Origin: an uncultured Chlorobiaceae bacterium
Lineage (GTDB): Bacteria; Bacteroidota; Chlorobiia; Chlorobiales; Chlorobiaceae
DNA: 21,351 bases
Direction of reading: 5' to 3'
Assembly (NCBI GenBank): GCA_903917955.1
Contig: CAIXCO010000239.1
Location: 1-21,351 of the forward strand
Below are positions 1 through 5,234 of the stretch, piece after piece. The notes beneath the pieces were generated by a model. That model had not been told where the DNA came from. It ran no database searches and saw nothing but the letters and a program-made list of their open reading frames with translations. How positions within the stretch are numbered: position 1 is the first letter of the stretch; every line of letters begins with the position of its first letter. The translations under genes were made by a program, and so were the position numbers.

Positions 1-789
1 CGATTGCTTGGCCGTGTCTCAAAAGTAAGATTTGACATTGTCGAGGGCGAGCGGCTTGGAGAGGAGTTTTTGCAGCTTCTTGAAGGTGAGCGTCATGCAG
101 TTGTGGAGTTATGCTTTATTCATGCATGTGCTGGAAGCAGTGTTCCGGCAGAGGTACTTGCCCATTTTGCAAAAAAGAGTCGCAACCGGGGTGCCGAGCG
201 ACTCTTTTTTTCGGTCATCTCAAAAGAGCCGGTTTTTGTCTATCGCAGGCTCGTCCAGCTCTTTAACACCAACTCTCTCGACTACCCCCTTGTTGTCCGC
301 TTCAAAAAAGAGGCTTCTGAGAAGCTGGAAACCTTGATTGATGCTTCAGTACAGGCAGGAACACTCTTTTGCGACGGTATCGGCGACATGCTCGCTTTTG
401 ATACCACTCTTCCTCTCGATGATGAGCTTCAGTTGGCATTTAATATTCTTCAAGGTGCAAGGGTCAGGATGTCGAAAACCGAATTTATCTCTTGTCCCGG
501 TTGTGGCAGAACCTATTTTGAGCTGGAGCATGCCACCGCCGCCATCAAGCTGAGAACGGTTCACTTGAAAGGGCTGAAGATTGGCATTATGGGTTGTGTC
601 GTTAATGGGCCGGGAGAGATGGCCGATGCTGATTTCGGTTATGTGGGCGCTGGAAAAAACCGCATAAGCCTCTATGTTGGAAAAGAGTGCGTTGAGGAAA
701 ATATTTCGGAAGATGATGCCGTAGACCGCCTCATCAATCTTATCAAAGAGCGAGGAAAATGGGTTGATCCATTATGTTGTTTACCCTGA
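1..789 (+). CDS. ispG: 4-hydroxy-3-methylbut-2-enyl diphosphate synthase (IspG/GcpE), C-terminal part, cut by window edge
   Basis: IspG makes HMBPP from 2-C-methyl-D-erythritol 2,4-cyclodiphosphate in the MEP isoprenoid pathway, using a [4Fe-4S] cluster. The frame is open from base 1, so the 5' end lies outside the window. About 261 residues are visible. Residues 161-205 carry the cluster domain: Cys164 and Cys167 in SCPGCGRT, Cys198 in MGCVVNGPGE, and Glu205, the expected ligands. The block GTLFCDGIGD...FNILQGARVRMSKTEF just before it resembles the plant, Chlorobi and Bacteroidetes three-domain form, which carries an extra domain between the TIM barrel and the Fe-S domain. Residues 1 to about 150 would be the end of that insert. 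The stop overlaps the next gene's start by 16 nt, suggesting cotranscription. The identity is very secure; the full length cannot be judged here. Confidence 0.96.
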   Translation, partial: RLLGRVSKVRFDIVEGERLGEEFLQLLEGERHAVVELCFIHACAGSSVPAEVLAHFAKKSRNRGAERLFFSVISKEPVFVYRRLVQLFNTNSLDYPLVVRFKKEASEKLETLIDASVQAGTLFCDGIGDMLAFDTTLPLDDELQLAFNILQGARVRMSKTEFISCPGCGRTYFELEHATAAIKLRTVHLKGLKIGIMGCVVNGPGEMADADFGYVGAGKNRISLYVGKECVEENISEDDAVDRLINLIKERGKWVDPLCCLP

Positions 790-1550
790 TCACAGGGGCC
801 TCCATGGGGATCGGTGAAGCCTTTGCACGTGAATTTGCCCGGAGAGGTCACAACCTTGTGCTTGTTGCCCGTTCAGGTGACCGGTTACAGGCTCTTGCCG
901 AAGAGTTTCGGCAAAAGAGAGGTGTTGAGGTGCATGTGTGTGTTGAGAATCTCGGTGATGCTGAAAGCCCGGCCAGGATTTATGAATTCTGCCAAAAGCA
1001 TTCGGTGACTGTTGCTATGCTTGTCAATTGTGCGGGGATCTCCCGTGCAGGCGATTTTGATGATATTCCGCTTGAAAAGCTTGATGAGATCATGATGGTT
1101 AATATGCTGGCAATGGCCCGCCTTACCCGATTCCTCTTGCCTGGCATGATTGCAAAGAGAGGGGGGAGTATTATCAATGTGGCCTCTTTAGGAGCCCTTC
1201 AGGGTGTTCCTGGGCTCGGACTCTATTCGGCAACAAAGGCATTTATTCTGACGCTCAGCGAGGCGCTCTATGGAGAACTGAAAGAAAAGGGTATACAGGT
1301 TGTTGCGGTCTGTCCCGGTTTTATCAATACCGGATTTTTTGAACATGCTGGCCATAACAGGGCAAATCTCCGCCTGCCGATGTCGGAAACCAGTGTGGTC
1401 GTCAAAGCAGCAATCAAAGGTTTGAATAATAATAGTTTACGGGTATTTCCAACAGTGATTGACAGGGTACTTGTCTTTTCACAAAGGCTGGTTTCGAGAA
1501 AAATTGTGATATGGATCGCTGGTTTTATTGCTGCGGTGAAAGATCGTTGA
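774..1550 (+). CDS. short-chain dehydrogenase/reductase (SDR), NAD(P)-dependent
   Basis: A 258-residue classical SDR with a Rossmann fold. The cofactor-binding TGxxxGxG motif is TGASMGIG at residues 7-14. The NAG motif appears as NCAG at residues 85-88, Asn110 is in place, and the catalytic triad is Ser138, Tyr151 and Lys155 (YSATK). An Arg at residue 33, just after the second beta strand (VARSGDR), hints at NADPH preference; that is inference. The substrate cannot be read from sequence. The overall look (LITGASMGIGEAFAREFARRGHNLVLVARS) fits the DltE/YqjQ-like or 3-ketoacyl reductase-like SDRs. The ATG lies inside the last codons of ispG in another frame, with no good SD sequence close by, so translation may be coupled to ispG. 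The C-terminus is hydrophobic (IVIWIAGFIAAV), which might allow membrane association. Confidence 0.9.
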   Translation: MLFTLITGASMGIGEAFAREFARRGHNLVLVARSGDRLQALAEEFRQKRGVEVHVCVENLGDAESPARIYEFCQKHSVTVAMLVNCAGISRAGDFDDIPLEKLDEIMMVNMLAMARLTRFLLPGMIAKRGGSIINVASLGALQGVPGLGLYSATKAFILTLSEALYGELKEKGIQVVAVCPGFINTGFFEHAGHNRANLRLPMSETSVVVKAAIKGLNNNSLRVFPTVIDRVLVFSQRLVSRKIVIWIAGFIAAVKDR

Positions 1551-1569
1551 GAATTTAATTCTTTTTTCT

Positions 1570-1597
1570 TTGTTTATCCGAAACCAGTCAGTATATT
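1570..1597 (+). promoter_or_regulatory. candidate sigma70-type promoter for the tRNA-secE-nusG block
   Basis: The 72-nt gap between the SDR gene and the first tRNA holds TTGTTT (1570-1575), a 16-nt spacer and TATATT (1592-1597). Transcription would start near 1604, about 20 nt before the first tRNA. No terminator-like hairpin was seen after the SDR gene, so read-through from ispG-SDR is also possible. Confidence 0.4.
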
Positions 1598-1622
1598 ACC
1601 AGCCCTGTTTTTTGAGTGAGCT

Positions 1623-1695
1623 GCTGGTGTAGCTCAATTGGTAGAGCAGCTGATTTGTAATCAGCAGGTTGCGGGTTCGAGTCCCATCACCAGCT
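1623..1695 (+). tRNA. tRNA-Thr (anticodon UGU)
   Basis: The 73-nt cloverleaf has the acceptor stem GCTGGTG/CACCAGC and the anticodon stem GCTGA/TCAGC closing the loop TTTGTAA, so the anticodon is TGT and it reads ACA/ACG. The T-loop TTCGAGT is normal and the discriminator base is T. The 3' CCA is not encoded and must be added afterwards. It is the first of four tRNAs in a row upstream of secE. Confidence 0.95.
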
Positions 1696-1706
1696 CTGAA
1701 TGTTAT

Positions 1707-1788
1707 GGGTAGGTAGCGAAGTGGTTAAACGCAACAGACTGTAAATCTGTCGACTCTGTCTTCGGAGGTTCGAATCCTCCCCTACCCA
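1707..1788 (+). tRNA. tRNA-Tyr (anticodon GUA)
   Basis: The 82-nt class II tRNA has the acceptor stem GGGTAGG/CCTACCC, the anticodon stem ACAGA/TCTGT closing the loop CTGTAAA (anticodon GTA), and a long variable arm (CGACTCTGTCTTCG region), as expected for bacterial tRNA-Tyr. The discriminator base is A. The 3' CCA is not encoded. It lies 11 nt after tRNA-Thr(UGU). Confidence 0.95.
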
Positions 1789-1810
1789 CTGCCTTTCTTT
1801 CGTGTGTCAG

Positions 1811-1883
<73 letters not shown>

Positions 1884-1908
1884 CCGTGTTTTGGGGTATT
1901 GATAGTAT

Positions 1909-1981
1909 ACGTCAGTAGCTTAATTGGTAGAGCAGCGGTCTCCAAAACCGCAGGTTGGGGGTTCGATTCCCTCCTGACGTG
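1909..1981 (+). tRNA. tRNA-Trp (anticodon CCA)
   Basis: The 73-nt cloverleaf has the acceptor stem ACGTCAG/CTGACGT and the anticodon stem GCGGT/ACCGC closing CTCCAAA, giving anticodon CCA for UGG. The discriminator base is G, as is usual for bacterial tRNA-Trp. The 3' CCA is not encoded. It sits 45 nt before the secE start, the tRNA-Trp-secE-nusG order seen in many bacteria. Confidence 0.95.
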
Positions 1982-2026
1982 CACGCAGAAAAAATTTTCA
2001 CTGAAGTTTATTTCGCACTTGTATTC

Positions 2027-2218
2027 ATGACTAACTATATCGGCAAGGCGGGTCAGTATTATCGAGATGTTATCAGTGAGATGCGGAAGGTTATCTGGCC
2101 GAGTAAAGAGGAACTCAAGGACTTGACGATTGTTGTTTTGACGGTTTCGGGTATTCTTGCCTTGTTTACCTTTCTTGTCGACTGGGTTATTAATTTCGGT
2201 CTGGGAAAGTTATTGTAA
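2027..2218 (+). CDS. secE: preprotein translocase subunit SecE
   Basis: A 63-residue single-span SecE of the short bacterial type. It is the clamp subunit of the SecYEG channel in the inner membrane. The N-terminal amphipathic part holds the conserved YYRDVISEMRKVIWPSKEEL, with the family's KVxWPsxxEl signature at residues 21-29, followed by one membrane segment at roughly residues 33-55. The ATG at 2027 is chosen because the frame extends upstream only into tRNA-Trp and the protein from here matches the usual SecE length. No good SD sequence is visible. nusG follows 23 nt downstream, the near-universal secE-nusG pair. Confidence 0.95.
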   Translation: MTNYIGKAGQYYRDVISEMRKVIWPSKEELKDLTIVVLTVSGILALFTFLVDWVINFGLGKLL

Positions 2219-2241
2219 GCAAAAGTGTTAAGGTTAAATCG

Positions 2242-2817
2242 ATGAGCGCAAGAAAAAAGGATATTGAAGATCAGGGTGTTCCTGTTGCACGCTGGTATGC
2301 ACTCAGGATTTATTCGGGCCATGAGCGCAAGGTTAAAGAGGCTATTGATGCGGATGTCCTTCGTTGTAATCTTGCTGAAAAGATATTGCAGATTTATGTC
2401 CCTTATGAGCGTTTCGTAGAGGTCAAAAATGGAAAGAAGAGAAGTTTGACAAAAAACGCTTTTCCGGGTTACGTTCTTATTGAGGCGGTGCTCGACAAGC
2501 AGACAAGGAATTTGATCCTTGACATACCTTCCGTTATGGGATTTCTTGGTGTTGATGATGTCCCTACCCCGTTGAGACCTGATGAGGTAGAGAAGATTCT
2601 TGAGCCGGAGAATACCATAGAACACCGTTCCGTTTTTGAGGCGCCATTCAAGATTGGTGATTCCGTCAAGGTGATTGATGGTCCGTTCAGTTCATTGACT
2701 GGTGTTGTTCACGAAGTTTGCCTCGAAAGAATGAAAGTTAAGGTCATGATAAGCTTCTTCGGTCGCAGTACGCCGACAGAGCTTGATTTTTCACAAGTTA
2801 AGTCAGTTTCCCAATAA
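2242..2817 (+). CDS. nusG: transcription termination/antitermination factor NusG
   Basis: A 191-residue NusG. It binds the clamp of RNA polymerase and couples elongation to Rho or to ribosomes. The N-terminal NGN domain starts at RWYALRIYSGHERKVKEAI (residues 17-35) and includes FPGYVLIE near 74-81. The C-terminal KOW domain is at roughly residues 135-191, with FKIGDSVKVIDGPFSSLTGVV at 136-156. There is no extra inserted domain. The length is slightly above the E. coli protein because of about 15 charged N-terminal residues. A partial SD sequence (AAGG at 2230-2233) lies 8 nt before the ATG. It lies between secE and the L11 operon and is probably cotranscribed with both. Confidence 0.97.
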   Translation: MSARKKDIEDQGVPVARWYALRIYSGHERKVKEAIDADVLRCNLAEKILQIYVPYERFVEVKNGKKRSLTKNAFPGYVLIEAVLDKQTRNLILDIPSVMGFLGVDDVPTPLRPDEVEKILEPENTIEHRSVFEAPFKIGDSVKVIDGPFSSLTGVVHEVCLERMKVKVMISFFGRSTPTELDFSQVKSVSQ

Positions 2818-2822
2818 TAGGT

Positions 2823-2839
2823 GCTTAAGTAACTTAAGC
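2823..2839 (+). promoter_or_regulatory. perfect inverted repeat in the nusG-rplK spacer
   Basis: GCTTAAG (2823-2829), TAA, CTTAAGC (2833-2839) is a perfect 7-bp inverted repeat with a 3-nt centre, 19 nt before the rplK start. In RNA it would form a short hairpin; in DNA it could be an operator. This is the position where E. coli keeps the L1 feedback site for the L11 operon, but the sequence itself does not prove that role. There is no T-run, so it is not an intrinsic terminator. Confidence 0.5.
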
Positions 2840-2858
2840 TTCTGAATAGAGATAGTTT

Positions 2859-3284
2859 ATGGCAAAAAAGGTACTCGGTTTTATCAAGCTTCAGATTCCT
2901 GCTGGTGCAGCGAACCCTGCTCCTCCTGTCGGTCCTGCACTTGGACAGAAGGGTGTCAATATCATGGAGTTTTGCAAGCAGTTCAATGCAAAAACCCAGT
3001 CTGAAGCGGGGATGATTATCCCTGTAGTGATTACAGTATACTCTGACAAGTCATTCACGTTTATTACAAAAACTCCTCCGGCAGCCGTGCTTCTTCTTAA
3101 AGAGGCTGGATTGAAGAAGGGTTCTGGTGAGCCAAACCGTAATAAGGTTGGAACCGTTACCCGTGAGCAGGTTCGTAAAATTGCTGAACTGAAAAGGCCC
3201 GATCTCAATGCTTTCGACAGCAGGGGAGCTGAAGAGATGATTATGGGTACGGCAAGAAGTATGGGAATTGCTATTCAGGACTAA
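2859..3284 (+). CDS. rplK: 50S ribosomal protein L11
   Basis: A 141-residue L11, the usual length. It binds 23S rRNA at the GTPase-associated centre and takes part in factor-dependent steps of translation. The N-terminal domain (residues 1 to about 70) opens with KVLGFIKLQIPAGAANPAPPVGPALGQKGVNIMEFCKQFNAKT, including the Pro-rich helix that thiostrepton-type antibiotics contact. The rRNA-binding C-terminal domain (about 71-141) includes KTPPAAVLLLKEAG and GTARSMGI. The ATG at 2859 fits the standard start; the SD sequence is weak. The next gene, rplA, is 73 nt downstream and the spacer contains a hairpin. Confidence 0.98.
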   Translation: MAKKVLGFIKLQIPAGAANPAPPVGPALGQKGVNIMEFCKQFNAKTQSEAGMIIPVVITVYSDKSFTFITKTPPAAVLLLKEAGLKKGSGEPNRNKVGTVTREQVRKIAELKRPDLNAFDSRGAEEMIMGTARSMGIAIQD

Positions 3285-3307
3285 ATAAGCTTTTGGTGTT
3301 CAAGGCT

Positions 3308-3339
3308 GTGGGAGGCTGAAAAGCCGCTTTTTTAACCAC
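3308..3339 (+). promoter_or_regulatory. hairpin in the rplK-rplA spacer
   Basis: An outer GTGG (3308-3311) can pair with CCAC (3336-3339). Inside it GGCT (3314-3317), a GAAA tetraloop and AGCC (3322-3325) form a small stem followed by a T-run at 3328-3333. It could be a weak attenuator or an L1-binding autoregulatory site just before the L1 gene. Both roles are inferences from position and shape. Confidence 0.35.
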
Positions 3340-3357
3340 TTTTACAAGATAATTATA

Positions 3358-4047
3358 ATGGCTGGAAAAAAATACAGGGACGCAGCGTCGAAGATCGAGC
3401 GTTTACGTGAGTACGATCTGGTAGATGCAGTCGAAAAAGTAAGGGAGATTACCGAGGTTAAATTTGATGCGACAGTCGATGTTGCCGTAAAGCTTGGTGT
3501 TGATCCTCGACATGCCGATCAGGTTGTTCGTGGAACAGTGATGTTACCGCATGGTACAGGGAAAACTGTCTCTGTGCTTGTGGTTTGCAAAGAGGCCAAA
3601 GCAGAAGAGGCAAGAGAGGCTGGAGCCGATCTTGTGGGTTTTGAAGAGTATATCGAAAAAATCCAGGAAGGATGGACAGGTGTTGATGTTATTATTGCAA
3701 CTCCTGATGTTATGGGTCAATTGGGCAAGGTTGCCAAAATTCTTGGACCTCGCGGCTTGATGCCAAACCCAAAGTCTGGAACAGTGACGATGGATGTGGC
3801 CAAGGCAGTCAGAGAGGTCAAGGCTGGTAAAATCGAGTTCAGGGTTGATAAAGCAGGAAATGTTCATGCCCCTGTCGGCAAAGTTTCGTTTCAGCCCGAT
3901 CAACTGGTTGCCAATATTGCCAGCTTCCTCAGGGAGGTTGTTCGTCTGAAGCCATCGGCAGCCAAAGGTCAGTATGTGCAGGGTATTGCGCTTTCAAGCA
4001 CGATGTCCCCAAGCGTGAAGGTTAAAATGGAAAAATTTGTCGCCTAA
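3358..4047 (+). CDS. rplA: 50S ribosomal protein L1
   Basis: A 229-residue L1, the normal bacterial length. It forms the mobile L1 stalk near the E site of the large subunit and in many bacteria represses its own operon by binding mRNA. Recognisable blocks are AVEKVREITEVKFDATVDVAVKLGVDPRHADQVVRGTVMLPHGTGK in domain I, the domain II stretch VDVIIATPDVMGQLGKVAKILGPRGLMPNPKSGTV, and GNVHAPVGKVSF near the C-terminal return to domain I. The SD sequence before ATG 3358 is very poor. It is followed after only 17 nt by rplJ, so L10 translation may depend on ribosomes finishing L1. Confidence 0.98.
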   Translation: MAGKKYRDAASKIERLREYDLVDAVEKVREITEVKFDATVDVAVKLGVDPRHADQVVRGTVMLPHGTGKTVSVLVVCKEAKAEEAREAGADLVGFEEYIEKIQEGWTGVDVIIATPDVMGQLGKVAKILGPRGLMPNPKSGTVTMDVAKAVREVKAGKIEFRVDKAGNVHAPVGKVSFQPDQLVANIASFLREVVRLKPSAAKGQYVQGIALSSTMSPSVKVKMEKFVA

Positions 4048-4064
4048 TAAAAACGGTTTATACG

Positions 4065-4583
4065 ATGAAGCGAGATAGAAAAGAGGAGATCGTTCAGGAA
4101 GTTGCTGAAAAGATCAACAGGTCACAGGGTATATATCTGACAGAATTTCAGGGATTGAGCGTTGCCAAGATGTCGGAGCTTCGCCGTGAGTTCCGTAAGG
4201 TAGGCGTTGAGTATCGTGTTGTCAAAAACACACTTATTAAACAGGCTCTGAAGGATTTGGCTGGTGCGGACAAGCTTGCTCCAGGTCTTAAAGGCACAAC
4301 AGCAGTGGCATTTGGATTTGATGACCCGACAGCTCCTGCAAAAATTATCAGGAAGTTCAGCAAAACCAATGAAGCGCTGAAGTTCAAAATGGCGGCGATT
4401 GATGGTGTGGTGTTTAGTGCCGATCAGCTTCCGCTTCTTTCAGAGATGCTGACCAAGACGGAAAATATAGGTCGTGCTGCTGGATTGATTAATGGTGTGG
4501 TCAGCTCTGTTCCGATGGTGGTTAATGCGGTCATGAGAAATCTTGTCTGTGCCCTCGATCAGATTGCCAAGCAGAAACAATAA
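4065..4583 (+). CDS. rplJ: 50S ribosomal protein L10
   Basis: A 172-residue L10, the base of the L12 stalk. The N-terminal rRNA-binding domain carries YLTEFQGLSVAKMSELRREFRKVGVEYRVVKNTLIKQAL, and KGTTAVAF follows. The C-terminal helix (MTKTENIGRAAGLINGVVSSVPMVVNAVMRNLVCALDQIAKQK region) is where L7/L12 dimers dock. Only 17 nt separate it from rplA and no SD sequence is evident before the ATG. This leaves no room for the long L10 leader that regulates rplJL in E. coli, so any autoregulation must use a different site. Confidence 0.97.
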   Translation: MKRDRKEEIVQEVAEKINRSQGIYLTEFQGLSVAKMSELRREFRKVGVEYRVVKNTLIKQALKDLAGADKLAPGLKGTTAVAFGFDDPTAPAKIIRKFSKTNEALKFKMAAIDGVVFSADQLPLLSEMLTKTENIGRAAGLINGVVSSVPMVVNAVMRNLVCALDQIAKQKQ

Positions 4584-4650
4584 GTTATACAAATCTATTA
4601 CGCACTCAGGAAATTTTTATACATTGTAAATTAAACAAGAGAGGGGAATA

Positions 4651-5025
4651 ATGTCGATCGAAACACTTGTAGAGGAAATTGGTAAATTAACTCTTACAGA
4701 GGCTTCAGAGTTGGTGAAGGCACTGGAAGAGAAGTTTGGTGTAAGCGCTGCTCCTGTTGCAGTTGCTGGTGTTGCCGCAGCGGCTGCCGGTGAGGTGGTT
4801 GTGGTCGAAGAGCAGACCGAATTTGATGTTATACTGCTTGCCGCAGGCGAAAGCAAGATCAATGTGATCAAGGCTGTTCGTGCTATTACAGGCCTCGGTC
4901 TGAAAGAGGCAAAGGATCTTGTTGATGGTGCTCCGAAAACTGTGAAAGAGGCTATTTCCAAGGACGAAGCAGAAAAGATTGCCAAAGAACTGAAAGACGC
5001 AGGTGCATCAGTTGAGGTGAAGTGA
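4651..5025 (+). CDS. rplL: 50S ribosomal protein L7/L12
   Basis: A 124-residue L7/L12, present in several copies per ribosome and recruiting translational GTPases. The N-terminal dimerisation domain is residues 1 to about 33, followed by an Ala/Val-rich flexible hinge (about 33-52). The globular C-terminal domain (about 53-124) has the conserved factor-binding surface GLGLKEAKDLVDGAPK at 81-96. A strong SD sequence, GAGGGG (4641-4646), lies 4 nt before the ATG and is clearly better than those of rplA and rplJ. That agrees with the need for several L12 per L10. A 209-nt spacer with hairpins and a candidate promoter separates it from rpoB. Confidence 0.98.
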   Translation: MSIETLVEEIGKLTLTEASELVKALEEKFGVSAAPVAVAGVAAAAAGEVVVVEEQTEFDVILLAAGESKINVIKAVRAITGLGLKEAKDLVDGAPKTVKEAISKDEAEKIAKELKDAGASVEVK

Positions 5026-5051
5026 TCTTTGAAAAGAGTCATTACTACAGC

Positions 5052-5080
5052 AAGCTCCGTTTCAATATGAGACGGAGCTT
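5052..5080 (+). terminator. attenuator-like hairpin between rplL and rpoB
   Basis: AAGCTCCGT (5052-5060) pairs perfectly with ACGGAGCTT (5072-5080). Three more inner pairs including one G-U give a 12-bp stem with a 5-nt loop. It is followed by a moderately T-rich stretch (TGTCTGTTTG), not a full T-run, so termination should be partial. It lies 26 nt after the rplL stop, the place where E. coli has a partial terminator that lowers rpoBC expression relative to the ribosomal proteins. Confidence 0.65.
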
Positions 5081-5103
5081 TGTCTGTTTGTATAAGAACG
5101 GTT

Positions 5104-5132
5104 TTGAAACGCAGTTCCTGTGACGATACGAT
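5104..5132 (+). promoter_or_regulatory. candidate sigma70-type promoter for rpoBC
   Basis: TTGAAA (5104-5109), a 17-nt spacer and TACGAT (5127-5132) make a good match to a housekeeping promoter. It lies between the two hairpins of the rplL-rpoB spacer. The start site would be near 5139, giving a leader of about 95 nt before rpoB. Confidence 0.5.
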
Positions 5133-5140
5133 TAAGGTTA

Positions 5141-5172
5141 AGCCGGTTGATTTTTCGTCCGGCTGAGTTTTT
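5141..5172 (+). terminator. second terminator-like hairpin in the rplL-rpoB spacer
   Basis: AGCCGG (5141-5146) pairs with CCGGCT (5159-5164) across a 12-nt T-rich loop. GAG and five T (5168-5172) follow. It would sit at the very 5' end of RNA from the candidate promoter at 5104-5132 and inside read-through RNA from rplL, so it may act as an attenuator or leader hairpin. Confidence 0.45.
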
Positions 5173-5234
5173 GTGGATATTTGTGATGACTTAATCTGAA
5201 AGTAATTCATGCAATTGATAAAAGTGAGGTGCAT

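Noticed and set aside
1955..2026. N-terminal extension of SecE into tRNA-Trp
   Set aside because: It would overlap a structural RNA, has no matching SecE N-terminus, and ATG 2027 gives the normal short SecE.
5171..5195. Possible second promoter, TTGTGG with CTTAAT, before rpoB
   Set aside because: The spacer is only 13 nt, too short for a sigma70 promoter; the element at 5104-5132 fits better.
4617..5234. 205-residue minus-strand frame opposite rplL
   Set aside because: It is Ser/Thr/Ala-rich shadow coding of the Ala/Glu-rich rplL and extends through the hairpin spacer; no motif or SD sequence.
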